Below are positions 11,660-22,980 of a stretch of 64,000 bases of DNA, one piece after another. This DNA is from Tipula vernalis. Lineage: Eukaryota > Arthropoda > Insecta > Diptera > Tipulidae. The translations under genes were made by a program, and so were the position numbers. The stretch spans positions 54,002,333-54,066,332 of the forward strand of contig OY282560.1 in the NCBI GenBank assembly GCA_958295665.1. The letters run 5' to 3'. The notes beneath the pieces were generated by a model. That model saw nothing but the letters and a program-made list of their open reading frames with translations, was not told the origin of the DNA and made no database searches. The first letter of the stretch is position 1. Every line of letters begins with the position of its first letter.

Positions 11660-12800
11660 AAAGTGGTGTCGATCGATATATGCGCGCTTTAAAACGTACT
11701 TTAAAACGTATGAACGTTCAGAAATTTGATATAGAAACCACGCTTAATGTCGTACGCACGAATTATCAATTACTGAATGATGAATGGGCTGACTACAAAA
11801 GTCAAGAAACGGAAATCACGGAAACGGATGAAAATTCAAAATATCTGGATACAATCGACGAATTATATTTTCATTTCAAACGTGTTCTCATACAAGCCAA
11901 AAAGACCGTTAAACTGGGACGAAAGACGCGTTACACAGTAACACTATGGAAGATTTGGTAGCGAATCAACAATCATTTCTAAAGGACATATCTCTATTTA
12001 GCAAACGCGAAACAGAGATACGACTATCTCAAACAAATATTCTGCCATTTTCCGGAAAGTATTCAGAATTTCCATCCATCCGCGACTTATTCGAACCGTC
12101 TATCGATAAAAACGAAAAAATTTCCAATGTCCACAAGCTTCAATATCTTAAAGGATTATTGCGAGATGATGCGGCTGCCCTAGTTCGTGACAAACCAATT
12201 ACCGAAGCCAACTACCTTGAAGCTTGGGCAAAAATAAGAGAACGGTATGATAAAAAGAAACAAGTTGTAAATCAGTTGATCAAACAGTTCATGGATCAAC
12301 CCAACATCACACATTCAACTGCAAAACATCTTCATCAGATGTGTGACGTGTCAGACGAAGTAATTCGTGGGCTGAAGGTTATCGGCGGTAATGCAGAGCA
12401 CAAACTTGGTAAAGAATCGAGAAAGGAATGAGCACATTATATTTCCAACAACGATTCACCAACAATGGAACAATTTTTTAAATTTTTAAATGGCAGAAGT
12501 AACGAACTTGAAGGTTGTGGCGCTCAAATAAAACCTAATCAAATTTTTACCAGAGTTCGGGACAACCATGCTCAAATCAAACCAACGACGTGCTCTAAAT
12601 GTATACCAACAATCATCTACTATCAAAATGCAATGAATTAGAGGCTCGAACAAGAGGCTCTGTTTTAACTATCTATCTGCGACTCATCAAGCAGGGGTAT
12701 GCCGAATGAAATTTCGTTGCAACATTTGTAATCGCAAGCATCATTCGTTACTACATATGGAAACGAATGATGCAGCAAGTACACAAGTTACTGCTGACAA
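11660..12800 (+). pseudogene. BEL/Pao gag remnant
   Basis: Two adjoining frames (11680-11961, then 11946-12431) encode a BEL-type gag. An N-terminal helical segment ends YFHFKRVLIQAKK. The DUF1759 core follows: LPFSGKYSEFPSIRDLFE, KLQYLKGLLRDDAAALVRD, RYDKKKQVVNQLIKQFMDQP. After 12431 the frame breaks, but gag-like sequence continues to Cys-His knuckles near 12660-12770 (CRMKFRCNICNRKHHSLLHME). At 12950-13020 a short stretch (RLPRENATIVIKGLEG) fits the start of the A17 peptidase. The rest of pol is missing. Frameshifts and stops make it non-functional. Confidence 0.8.
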
Positions 12801-13204
12801 AATAACATCCATTTAACATTCCTGAACAACCTTCAAACAGTTCCAGTACATTGTGTACAGAAGTTCAGTCAAACGCGAGCATCAGTGGTCGATATCAATC
12901 AATTCTACCGACAGCAATAGTGAACGTGAACCGGATCACAGGCCACTTTTTTTTCTGAAGCTTATATGCAAGGCCTTAGATTACCTAGAGAAAACGCAAC
13001 CATAGTAATTAAAGGGTTAGAAGGCATAATCTTTCTATAAATGACAACTAAATTGAAAAGTAACCCCTGAATAAATAATTGTTCAGCTAAAGTTGGTTTG
13101 TAGCGGTCGAAATATACCGGATGAACATGAGTATTTTGAACGACCAAATATAATTTAGTTAAGGGACATACAATCATCTATTCCAAGTTATTGCGGCATT
13201 ACAA
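12801..13204 (+). pseudogene. Degraded gag/peptidase junction of the BEL remnant
   Basis: Scattered gag-pol-like residues with many stops; only the stretch near 12950-13020 is readable as peptidase. The sequence changes to gypsy-type gag at about 13205, so one element was truncated by, or joined to, the other there. Confidence 0.4.
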
Positions 13205-13953
13205 ACCATAGGATTGAAACTTGGGTTGACGATGTAGAAAACTAAATTAAACTTTTTAATTTAGATCCGATATAATTATTTGTTGTTGCTAAAAATATTT
13301 TATCAGGATCAGCAGGCAAAGCTGTTAAAGCATATCCTGAAGTAAAATTGTGGTGATCATTAAGAACGAGTTTAATCAAAAAATTTCGCATCGGAGTATG
13401 TAGTGCTGAAATTCAAAAACGGCTGAGAGAAAGAAGAAAACTAAAAACCGAAACTCTTAGCGAATAAAGTTTTGTACTAAGAGAAATAGATGCCGTGGGT
13501 AGCGTAGAAGATCATTCGGTAATTGATTACTTTGTTGTAGGCGTAGTATTATGGCGCCAAAAATTTTGACGAATTCATTTCATTGAATTACATCGAGCTA
13601 TATTCGGCAATCCTGAAAGCATAGTCTCAAACAGAGGGCCAGTATTTACGTCCAAACAATTCCAGGATTTTTTCGAAAAAAAATCATGTTATGCATACAA
13701 TGTGAACAACCGGAGTTCCAAGAGGCAACGGACAAGTCGAGAGGGTTAACGATATCATCATTCTCGCATTGACTAAACTATGTAGTTAGTTCTGCTCTTG
13801 AAAAATGGTACAAGTTATCGAACGACTTACAAAGATTTCTTAATTGTACATGCGGCAACGCACAATCAAAAGAAGTTCATTTGAGGTGTTATTCGGAGTA
13901 AAAATGTGGAATCCAGAATATAAAAACATATCTGATGTTATCGCCAATGAGGT
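13205..13953 (+). pseudogene. Ty3/gypsy remnant: gag piece joined to integrase core
   Basis: From 13205 to about 13550 stop-interrupted sequence matches mdg3-like gag (ETWVDDVEN, KNILSGSAGKAVKAYPEVKLW, SAEIQKRLRERRKLKTETLS, REIDAVGSVEDHSVIDYFVVG). It then passes directly to integrase catalytic-core sequence: HFIELHRAIFGNPESIVS, with N in place of D in the expected SDRG, then RGPVFTSKQFQDFFEK. Everything between gag and integrase (protease, RT, RNase H) is deleted. The core continues to SPFEVLFGVKMWNPEYKN and is cut at 13953 by a solo LTR. The frame resumes at 15919. Confidence 0.7.
13950..13953. repeat. AGGT target-site duplication of the solo LTR
   Basis: AGGT at 13950-13953 and again at 15919-15922 flank a TG...CA segment. 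Removing the segment and one AGGT restores a continuous integrase frame (ISDVIANEVLNAFSDEREEI). Confidence 0.85.
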
Positions 13954-15918
13954 TGTAACGATTTGGTTAACAAAAATAATTATTTTATTTTCTCTCAAAT
14001 TTATTGAATCGTGAATTATATACTACTTGTGATGACAGATTGACAGCTTATTGGCTGCTTTCTGTGAAAAATACTTCACACTCAGTAATCAGTCATTGCA
14101 CTGTAATTGTCGATTGGAGGTAGCGAGAAAGCACTACCTATCGGAATAAAATAAAGCTGTAATACCATAGAAAAAATTAGCATCAGCGCTCGCAGAACGA
14201 CTGAAGTATGGTATAGTGGAATTTTTTTGAAGTTTTTATGCATCAAATATTTTTTGTCTAAAATCACGGTTCCAATCGTTAATGGATAGTGGTTGGTAGG
14301 GATGACTTACGCAAAATTCGCGGTAAAAAAATAAAATAAAAGAAAAATAAAAAAACGAAACGAGCGTCAGTCAACATAGCGATTTTAGCGAAGTATTTTG
14401 TATTCGTTCTCGTCAAAAAAGCGAGATAGTTTTTTTTCCATTGTGTGTTCTAAATAAAATGGATGTGAATTATTTATTATAAAACATTTTTTTTTCTCGT
14501 TCCATTTGTTTTTTTTGTATTTTAAATTAACAAAGAATTATTTAAAAAAAACAAAAGAAAAACTAAAATAGATTGGACGCACCGAAAATGTTATATGATT
14601 TTTTTTTTTGAGTTATCGTAGAATATAACCAATTAAAAGACAATTTTTGTATTTGGCATCGTACTTAAACCGCGTTGGACGCGTGAAAAATTCTGTGAAA
14701 AAAAAAATTACATAAAATTAAAATAACTATTGTATATAACAACCGTGTGTTACTTGGGGGAACGTTGATTGTCGGGTGATTCTCCTTGCGATTGGTGTTG
14801 TGAAGCCTGGAGGTGGGAGCCGTGGGTGCGCGTGGTTACGAAAAAAGAAAAAAAATATTGTTTGTGAGCTGCTTACGATTAACATGGTGATCTCTACGGT
14901 AAAATACTGTTTCTGAGCTGTTTACGGTAAAAAAATATTTCATGAGCTGTTTACGGTAAATCCATTGATTTGGTAGCTGTTTACGGTCAAGGTTCTATTA
15001 CGATACCGGTTAAAATACTGTTTGGTGAGCGGTCTACGGTTAGAGGTGAATATAAATTTGACCACTTCGTGCTACGCAATATAACTGGAGATAAGTGTGT
15101 AGAACAAGCATTAATCGGATAACATCAGCAGCATATCGTGGCATACAACAGTGGGCGATGTTGAGGGTCGTCAACAGCTATAGAACAGCACGATAAGGGT
15201 ATAAAAAAAATTTTAGATTGTAAGAGGAAAAATTTGTTTATATATATATGGGTGATTATTATTATTATTTTTGTTCATAATCCAATTTTGTTGTTGTTTT
15301 TTTTGCTCTACATAACACTGTGACACAGGGGAGGGCAAAAACAAAAAAAGAAATTTTCATTGTTTATTTCCAGATTCCAGTGGCGGGTTCAAAGAGCTCA
15401 ATGGACTCTACACGGGATGCGCGTCAAGTTTAAAAAAAATTCAACGGGAAAAGGAACTTTCCTTTTTATGGTGTTATATTAAGGGGAAGGTGACTAAAGA
15501 CGAGAACAAAACGAAACAGAAAAAAAATAAAAAAAATAATAATAATTGTTAATTACCAAATTGTAATTTAGTAATTTTTTTTATTATTAGAAAAATATAT
15601 TTAAAAATTTGTTAATGGGATACTGAAAAGAATGATGTGTCGTTAATTTTTTTGTTGTGTTCGGCGGGGTTGGCAGACGTTGAGCTAACGTCGCAGACGT
15701 AGGTATGAATATTAACATCTAGCAGTTTTTAGGTCTTGCGAGACACCACCAACGGGACCCATCCTCGACTGAGATATAGCCGCAAACGCTGCAGGTGGTG
15801 ATTGCAAGATGTTCTGGCTACGAGAGACGACACGTGTGAACCGAATCATGACAGCGGGACAAGAGTCCTACTTCAGCTGTTCAGCCGCGTGATATATAAT
15901 TGGTCTTATCTCGTAACA
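13954..15918. mobile_element. Solo LTR, ~1.97 kb
   Basis: It starts TGTAACGATT and ends TCTCGTAACA, so it has the TG...CA ends of an LTR and is flanked by the 4-bp duplication AGGT. No gag-pol coding sequence is recognisable inside, and no second copy of its start or end occurs inside, so it is best read as one long LTR left after LTR-LTR recombination. It contains short G+C-richer parts (about 14740-15200 and 15660-15900) and a run of minisatellite-like repeats at 14865-15043. The length is large for an insect LTR but not unique. Orientation is not determined. Confidence 0.7.
14865..15043 (+). repeat. Short repeats in the solo LTR: five copies of gagctgtttacggtaaa
   Basis: Variants of gagctgtttacggtaaa begin at about 14865, 14914, 14944, 14972 and 15026. 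The spacing is irregular (28-54 bp), so these are dispersed motifs rather than a clean tandem array. Regularly recurring motifs inside an LTR could be protein-binding sites, but nothing here proves it. Confidence 0.75.
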
Positions 15919-16300
15919 AGGTTCTCAATGCATTTTCTGATGAAAGGGAGGAAATAAGGGCTTAAATTCGCAGAAATGAAGAAAATGATCAAGAAGAACC
16001 AAAACGAACCTACGACAAGAAAAGAAAGTTATGTACGAAGTATAAAATTAATGATTTCGTAGCGATTAAAAGAAAACAATTTGGGGTGGGCATAAAAATC
16101 AATGCTAAGTATCTTGGTCCATACAAAGTCATACAAATCCTACCCAATGATAGATACGAGGTTAAGAATGTTGGAGAACACGAAGGGCCACAATCAACAA
16201 CAACCGCAGCTGATTTTATGAAGTCATGGCGAAATAAACCTGCTCCCATATGGTCAGCAGCGATGAATCCGATGGAAAAGACAACCAATATTAACAGCCG
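15919..16300 (+). pseudogene. Ty3/gypsy integrase C-terminal part
   Basis: Continues the integrase interrupted at 13953. It reads VLNAFSDEREEIRA, then TYDKKRKLCTKYKINDFVAI, and YLGPYKVIQILPNDRYEV. This is the GPY/F-type C-terminal module that follows the catalytic core in Ty3/gypsy integrases and helps direct DNA binding. The end (HEGPQSTTTAADFMKSW) is also family-like. At least one stop occurs near 15964. No LTR follows. Confidence 0.75.
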
Positions 16301-16337
16301 GATGGTAAACCTTATGATACCTTACCTGCTCAACAGG

Positions 16338-16460
16338 CGATTTAAAAATTTTCACACCAAGACGCTGAAGTTGATTTAAAAATGTTCACACTATAAGACG
16401 CTGAAGACGATTAAGGAATGTTCACAATAAGACGCTGGACGATGCGGGATGTTCACGACA
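16338..16460 (+). repeat. Short tandem repeat, ~34-bp unit
   Basis: The motif ttcacactaagacgctgaag occurs about three and a half times with a spacing near 34 bp (starts near 16350, 16384 and 16420, with a partial copy at 16450). It lies directly downstream of the gypsy integrase end, where the 3' untranslated region of that element would be. Confidence 0.7.
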
Positions 16461-16624
16461 AAGAAGATATCCGATAAAGACGCCCGAGTTAATGATATTT
16501 TTAATGTTTGAGCAGCAGAGAGAGGACGTCATGAATATTAGTGGTACAGTGAAAAAGAAAAGAAAAGATCTAATTGATTTGAGACGTTATCAACTTATCT
16601 GGGTTAATATGTTTCATCGAGCGG

Positions 16625-17170
16625 CGCGGGTAGCTTTTGCTAGAAGATAATTTAAGTACGAACTGGGAAAAAGTTATTTTTACGGACGAAAAAGTTTTTA
16701 GGTTCGATCGTGCTAAGCCGCCCAAATAAAATGAAATATAATGAAAAATAATAAGACAAGAATAAGTGGCCAAGGATCCTGTGGAGTGTAAGGATAGATA
16801 AAAATTCACAAGACATGAACAATCGGGAATATTTGTAAATCATAAATGGAATAAGTTGTATCTAATTCATTGTTTGCAGGATAATTCCACCGTTCACAGA
16901 TCACGTAAAACTATGAGTTGGTTAAATCGAAACGGTATCATTGGTATAGCGCTGGTTTAAATAAAATAAAAAATGTTTGGGGTTATATGGTTAAGAATTG
17001 AAAGCCTCTTTACCCACGAACGAGGGGAGTACTCTTAGAATATGGTTTGCAAAAAATTGGAAGAGCTAAGAGATAACCCGAATTTTTGCCAACAACTATA
17101 GTATCTTCACTGTCAAATCGATTTCGTGAAGTAATAGATAAAGATGGATACAAGACACATAGCATTTAGT
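16625..17170 (+). pseudogene. Tc1/mariner transposase remnant
   Basis: Frameshifted C-terminal half of a Tc1/mariner transposase. The block FSTNWEKVIFTDEKVFRFDR (16650-16710) contains the second-Asp region of the DDE/D catalytic domain (FTDEK). From about 16870, QDNSTVHRSRKTMSWLNRNG corresponds to the QDN.P.H segment that carries the next catalytic Asp. Further on there is NVWG-like sequence, then LPNRFREVIDKDGYKTH at the C-terminus. The N-terminal DNA-binding half is missing and several stops are present, so it is inactive. No terminal inverted repeats were identified for it. Confidence 0.75.
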
Positions 17171-17493
17171 TCGAAATATCAATAATTTAAATTTTTTTTT
17201 TTAATTTCAACAAGTTGGAACAATTTTTTTTGAGTTAATATATTTAAATAAAAAAATGAAGAAACGATACTCTGTCCTTAATGTCATCAAAAGTATGCAA
17301 TCCGTATCAATCAAATCCCTTACCTTATCATGTTTTTCACAAACAGCAGCATCATGGTACACATTATAATTGTCACTTGTTCAAAAGCTAGCCCAATATA
17401 TAATTAAAATTATTAGCACAATTCACTAATTCACTCGCACTTATTATAGCCACAATCACTTCAATATTAACACTTTCACATTTCAATTAACCA
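17171..17493. other. Non-coding flank, right edge of composite block
   Basis: A+T-rich sequence with no recognised gene; it ends at the right copy of the 18-bp repeat. Confidence 0.4.
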
Positions 17494-17511
17494 TGACAAC
17501 TAAATACTTTT
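17494..17511. repeat. 18-bp direct repeat, right copy
   Basis: Identical to 9225-9242. On the minus strand it encodes the in-frame residues KYLVV at the truncated end of the transposase-like gene. Confidence 0.75.
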
Positions 17512-19733
17512 CAGATAAAAATACAATATCCTCATTCTCTAAAATTATAAACTTAATTTCATAAAATTCATTATGGTTATCGTCATCACTTTCTGGTGAG
17601 GCTAAGAATAATCCAGGGCGATAGTGTGTATTATAATTAATCCACGATATATTTAACGATTTATCATAAATAAATAATTTTCTTCTATAAATTCCTTACT
17701 AAGTAAAGTGTTTTTCCCATTTTCCACTTTTGTTTCTAGATTTAATTTTTTTATAAGAATTGAAAACTTTTGCTGTTGGCGAATTGCTAAGCTTCTGCAA
17801 ACATTTTTAAAATTCCTTTGATTTTTATTTAAATTTTTAAAATATTGGTGAAATGAGGGATAGATGACAAGTGAGTTACAGGACCCATTTTCAGTAATAT
17901 ACTAGGATAGTGTGTTAAAAGATGGTGTTTTGGTAACAAGTCCACCTTAAATTCAGACACTATAGCCGACAAATTATCTGTTATCAATTTTCGTAAATTA
18001 TTTACAGATGAAACAGTGACTATTTTTGCAAAAATTATGTCTATTATTTTCAATAGAGATATAATTATTTGCCACTTCGAATGCAGATCTTCAAAATTCA
18101 TATCCCCGAAAATAAATGGAAAGTGGTTGATCAAGCAACACGATTGAGATGCTGAGAAATTTAACGATTCCTTAGCGATTAAACCAGCCGGAATATTTTT
18201 TCTCGATTTGTACCCAAACATAAAAGATTTAATCGTTTTATTTATTTGGTTATAAGTCAAATATTTCTTTAAAACCAAATAGTTAAAGAAATGTTTTATA
18301 GTAAAAGGAACAATGCCTTCCAGTATATCATGCATGGAGTCAACCGTACTGTTTTGACAAACATCATAATTAGTTAAATTATTTAATATGCAGAAAGATT
18401 TTACACCTTTGGATTGATTTAAGTCACCATTATAGGTACTTGCAAGGATTTTAATGCTTTCAAGTTTTCGAATTCGGCTTTGGTCTTCATAAAACAAATT
18501 ACATGTTTCATCTCTGTGAATGTCACATATTCGACAGAAATAAGACGCTCGAAAGCTTCAAGCGAAACCTAGCAACAAATTAGCTCCCAAATTATCATGA
18601 GCTACTGCAACCAATGTACCACGCAAAATTGTATCTTGAAGCTTTATTCCAGTAGTTTCAAGTATTTTTAAATCATCAAAAATTGGTTTTAATATTTTGC
18701 TATATGATTTTCCTAATTTTAAATCGTTTACATTAAATAAGGCTACCAAATATATGTTGTCTAAGCGTGATAAATACTTGGGAGGTAGGTCTCTAATTGA
18801 GAAGTAGATTGCTCCTATTTTATGTATGCTCCTGCGACTACCTAATGGGTTGGTAACTTCGAAATCATCATAAAATAATTGAATTTGGATTGCATCTGGA
18901 TTTCTTTGAAAAAAAATGACTTTAATATTATAAAATTTTTCATTGGAACAAACATGATCTTTTACGTAGTAATGAGAAGAAAAGGATTTATTTTGAAATA
19001 AAACTGTAATGGTTTGCAGAATAGAAATGTATTGAAATGTGTTTTGAACTAAATATTTTTTATATCTTTTCGATATTGCACAATATAAACTAATAGCTAC
19101 ACTTTTGGGTGGTACATACGAGTAAAATTGATCTTTTTTAAATTTTTTCTCTCTATTAAATTTGGAAGTATATATTTGGCAGTTTTATTCTCTAAAGTAG
19201 CAAACAGGCTTTCGATGCTAGTTGTAAATACATAGATTATTTGATGTAGCAACATTATATTTCTTATTTAAACTTAGAACATTTAGCGAAATAGTTTCAA
19301 TTAATTTATGACTATTTTTCATAATTTTACTGATGCTAGCTTCTGGTAAACCTAAAGCATTTACTTCATCTATGAAATCGCTAATTCCATATTCATTTGT
19401 AAGCTTATCTTGATGGTCGATTATAGCGGTCGATGGAATTTGAATATCTTCGCAAACCGAATGATTAGTTCCTAGAGTGGAATTTAATGAATTTGGAACA
19501 TTGACAACACTTTCGGGTTGTTTAGGAATTTCAGTTTTATCTTTGGTACATTTGAGACAATGTTTTTTTAGTCCAGAATAAATATTGAATGTCTGATCAC
19601 AAGAGGTGGAGGTTAAACACTTTAAATTCAAAAATTTAAAATTCAATAAGAAATGGTCAATTTGCAAATGTTTAATAAAAAGAGATAAAACTAAAGATTT
19701 TTTATTGCAAATGAAACAGTAAAAATAATCCAT
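17512..19733 (-). pseudogene. Zinc-finger transposase-like protein, main body
   Basis: Start ATG at 19733. The first ~60 residues hold two C2H2-like fingers: FYCFICNKKSLVLSLFIKHL, then CLTSTSCDQTF with a later H and C. The middle reads IYFSIRDLPPKYLSRLDNIY, LRGTLVAVAHDNLGANLL and YFCRICDIHRDET. The signature segment DSMHDILEGIVPFTIKHFFN is at about 18350-18290. It is followed by FPFIFGDMNF, LLPKHHLLTHYP and KMGPVTHL, then PGLFLASPES and LENEDIVFLSEKYLVV. This is the architecture of a family of multi-copy, transposase-like proteins seen in invertebrates and fish; I think it belongs to the CACTA/CMC-like group but am not sure. Stops near 18557 and frameshifts near 18750-19200 and 17830 disable it. 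The C-terminus continues at 9241-9067. A Helitron sits 5 bp upstream of the ATG. Confidence 0.65.
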
Positions 19734-19788
19734 TATTATCTATATACGAGTATGTATATAAAAATGAATTCCTGTTTGTTTGCTTGTC

Positions 19789-21270
19789 TGTTCCGAATGG
19801 GCGTCTCAGCCGCTCAACCGATCGCCATGAAATTTTTACCATGTACAAGTTGCATATCCAGAACCACGATATTTTGGAAGGGGCTCGACCCCTGGGTCTA
19901 GGGGCTGCGGTACAATTTTTTTTCGAAAATTTGAATTTTCTTTAAATTTTTCCACGAAAATGAGTTTATGGGGCTGGTTATATGAAATTACTGACATGTT
20001 CGAATCCGAGGGGCCCAGCCCTCGATCAAAAATTAATTTTTACATGTATAGATACAAATATTTGATTATTCCAAAATGACTTCTCAGTCGCTCAACCGAT
20101 CGCCATGAAATGTTTACCATGCAAATGTTGCATGTTCAGGACCAATCTTACGATATTGTGAAAGGGGCTGGACCCCGGGGTCTAGGGGCCATGGTACAAA
20201 TTTTTTTACGAGAATGAGTTTTGGAAAGGGGTTATATGAAATAAGAGACATGTTCGAATTCGGGGGGTCCGCCCCTGGATCAAAAATTCATTTTTACATG
20301 TAAAGATACAATTATTTGATTGTTCTAAAATAACGCCTTAGCCGCTTTACCGATCGCCATGAAAGTTTTACCATGTATATATTGCATGTTCAGGACCAAG
20401 CCCACGATACTTTTTAAGGGGCTGGACCCCGGGGTCTAGGGGCTGTGGTACAAATGTTTTCTCAAATTTCAATTTTTTTAAGATTTTTTGACGGGAATGA
20501 CTTTAGGAAAGGGGTTATATGAAATTCGTGACATGCTTCAATCCGGAAGTCTGCCCTGGATCAAGAATTCATTTTTACATGTATAGATACAATTATTTAA
20601 ATGTTCCGAAATAGCGCCTTAGCCGCTCTACCGATCGTCATGAAATTTTTACCATGTTTAAGTTGTATGTTCAGGACCCAGGTTACGATATTTTAGAAGG
20701 GGCTGGACCCCGAGGTCTAGGGTCTTTAGTTCAAGTTTTGTTTAAAATTAAATTTTTTTTTTTTTTAAATTTTCACGGGAATGAGTTTAGAAAAGGAATT
20801 ATATGAAATTAGTGACATGTTTGAATCCGAAGGGTCCGTCCCTGGATCAAGAATTTATTTTTACATATATAAATACAATTATCTGATTGTTCCGAAATGG
20901 CGTCTCAGCTGCTCAACCGATTGCCATGAAATTTTTGCCATATTAAGTTGCCAATCTTAAGCGTTATTTTTAAAGGGGCTGGACCCCAGAGTCTGGGGGC
21001 TGCGGTACAATTTTTTCCTAGAATTTGAATTTTTTTTTATTTTTTATTTTTTGAGTTTAGGAAGTGGGTTATATGAAATTAATGTTATTTTCGAATGCGA
21101 GGGACTACCCCAGGATCAACAGGGTATAAGGGCTGCAGTACAAATTGTTTCTACAATTTAAATTTTTTTTTAAATTTCTTTCGGTAATGAGTTTAGGAAG
21201 TAGGTTATATGAAACTAATGAAATATGTATTTGAATATGAGGGGTCCATCCCATGTATAAGAATTCATTT
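19789..21270 (+). repeat. Helitron 5' tandem repeats, five full and one partial unit of ~257-285 bp
   Basis: Each unit contains tcagccgctcaaccgatcgcc, then a pyrimidine-rich part, then ggggctggaccccggggtc and a ttacatgtatagatacaatt end. The first motif recurs at about 19805, 20082, 20339, 20619 and 20904, so unit lengths are about 277, 257, 280 and 285 bp. A partial unit lacking the first motif follows from about 21110. They start within ~50 bp of the Helitron 5' terminus. Tandem repeats near one end are common in insect Helitrons. Confidence 0.9.
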
Positions 21271-22086
21271 TTACGACTTTATGTAAGAGAAACAATTTTA
21301 GACAAACTTACGGTGACTTGGCGTTCCACAAGAAATTCCGAATATTTTTAGAAGTTTATTGTACTATTTTGCTATTTGGTTATTATTGTATGTTGAATTG
21401 GAACTGCAGTAAAACACAGAAATATTTTAATCCTTAACTTCTTTCCCCTTAGAATGAGAAAACATTTAGGTTTCTAATGTTGAATGATTGCTGCACATTT
21501 AAATTTAGACACCAAAAAGGATATCTAGCGTGCGATTGTTATACACAAATCATACCTCTACTATAATTGATTTAATTATTCAAATTAATTTTATTAATTT
21601 AAATTTAAGACAATCTTTCATCACTTTAACTGAAGACAAATCTCTGAACACTTATATTATCCATACTAATAATCCATTTTTACTGGTTTGACATGTACTG
21701 TTTAGTGATATCCTATTTATCACATCCTGTTTTGAAATGTACCATAGTCAGCGAGTTCTAATTTCCACATAACTTCAGAAATAATTAACATTCTATTTTA
21801 ATCCACTATTGCAACCGGGGGCTTTTAATGAAAATAGTAGTTTCATACTAAACGCCAATAGTTTATTACTTTATTCAGTTTATTACTTAAATAATCAATG
21901 ATTGTTTCATAAAATCAATTCTAGTAAAGGTACTAAAAAATATTGTACGTATAAACTGATTTACTTTGAAAAGTACTAGCGTTTTAAATTTGAAAATAGC
22001 ATCTTCTACAAGAAACATCCTTGGATTCAAATTATTGTACGTGTAAAATTGCCTTAGTTTGAAAAAACTTCTTTTGTTCTTCGAAA
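21271..22086. other. Helitron 5' untranslated region
   Basis: A+T rich with no recognisable gene. The minus-strand open frame at 21887-22102 has no protein pattern and lies against the Helitron coding direction. Confidence 0.45.
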
Positions 22087-22467
22087 TGTCATTTTCAACC
22101 ACAGTTCGCGGTAAAACGTATCGAAGTGGACGTAGTTTTAATCGTTTTGAATAAATTAATATTAATTTGTGTTTCGGATGCCGTTGTTCTCGATTAGTTA
22201 GCTATATTGCAATAAAATAATTGTTAGTGATTATTTTCCAGGTGAATATACATTCTTATTAGATTTAAGTTTTCAGTTTATAAACGTGTTAATCTTTGAT
22301 TACTTTTTGATTGTAGATAACATTTGATTTTGCTTAAAAAAAATTCCGTAAAGACATTTTCAAACACAGTTCGGGGTGAAACGTATCGAAGGGAACATTA
22401 AAATCGTTTTGATAAATTAATACTAATTTCTGTTTTGAATGCCCGTTATTCCTGATTAATTAGCTAC
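22087..22467 (+). repeat. ~115-bp direct duplication upstream of the Helitron ORF
   Basis: 22087-22206 and 22353-22467 are clearly similar (both contain cacagttcg, aaacgtatcgaag, aaatcgttttga and taattagcta-like sequence). The second copy ends just before the ATG at 22489, so these may be duplicated promoter or leader sequences. Confidence 0.7.
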
Positions 22468-22488
22468 ACGTTTCATTTTTGCTTAAAA

Positions 22489-22947
22489 ATGCCACCGAAA
22501 AATAAATCAATTGGGCAGGTAACTGCAAAGTCGAAGAAGATTAGAGCCGCAAGGGTGGCTGAATCAAGCGAACAGCGTGAAGCACGACTTGAAAATGATC
22601 GAAGCAGTACGTCTTCTTCTAGAGCTGATGAAACGACTGAACAGCGTGAAACCCGACTTGAAAATGTTCGAAGCAGGATGTCTTCTTCTAGAGCTACAGC
22701 CATTGAATATCGTGAGGCCCGGCTGGAAGTCGATCGGTTACGATATGGACGATTAATAGAAACTTTTAGAGGTGATTTAAAGTTAGCAGCATTCAATTAC
22801 GAGAAATGCCATCAGATGACCACAGAGTAGTTATTCGAGCAGACAAAACACCGTCTGGTCAACATGAAAAAGATTCAATGCTCCAACAATCAACGAAGTT
22901 GCTATTGTTATGGTCGGAACGGGTTTCAACCGACGTTATATTATTAT

Positions 22948-22950
<3 letters not shown>
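22489..22950 (+). pseudogene. Helitron replicase/helicase, N-terminal part
   Basis: ATG at 22489 opens a charged, low-complexity N-terminus: MPPKNKSIGQ, then three ~25-residue repeats of the type SSEQREARLENDRSS...SSSR. This resembles the start of many animal Helitron proteins. The frame is lost at 22830 (TAG). In other frames the protein carries on as DHRVVIRADKTPSGQH and then INEVAIVMVGTGFNRR, up to the LINE insertion at 22950. Removing the LINE and one copy of the 12-bp duplication joins this frame directly to HRQNESLQRVTETHRSYDAL at 28422. At least two small frameshifts lie at 22820-22880. Confidence 0.8.
22939..22950. repeat. 12-bp target-site duplication of the LOA LINE, left copy
   Basis: tattattatcca at 22939-22950 and again at 28410-28421 flanks the LINE exactly; the two copies are identical. 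Confidence 0.92.

Positions 22951-22980
<30 letters not shown>

Larger units (their letters stand above)
9243..17493. mobile_element. Composite block inserted in the zinc-finger transposase-like gene
   Basis: 8.25 kb between the two 18-bp repeats. It carries in order a (GATT)n tail, a second transposase C-terminus (+), a BEL gag remnant (+), a gypsy gag-integrase remnant (+) split by a solo LTR, short tandem repeats and a Tc1/mariner remnant (+). It is probably a primary retroposon, since filled by later insertions. I could not identify the primary element. Confidence 0.5.

Noticed and set aside
21887..22102. Minus-strand 71-codon frame inside the Helitron
   Set aside because: Opposite to the Helitron coding strand, A+T rich, no pattern.
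22951..22980. Run of 30 T as a transcription terminator
   Set aside because: It is the poly(A) tail of the minus-strand LINE, directly next to the target-site duplication.
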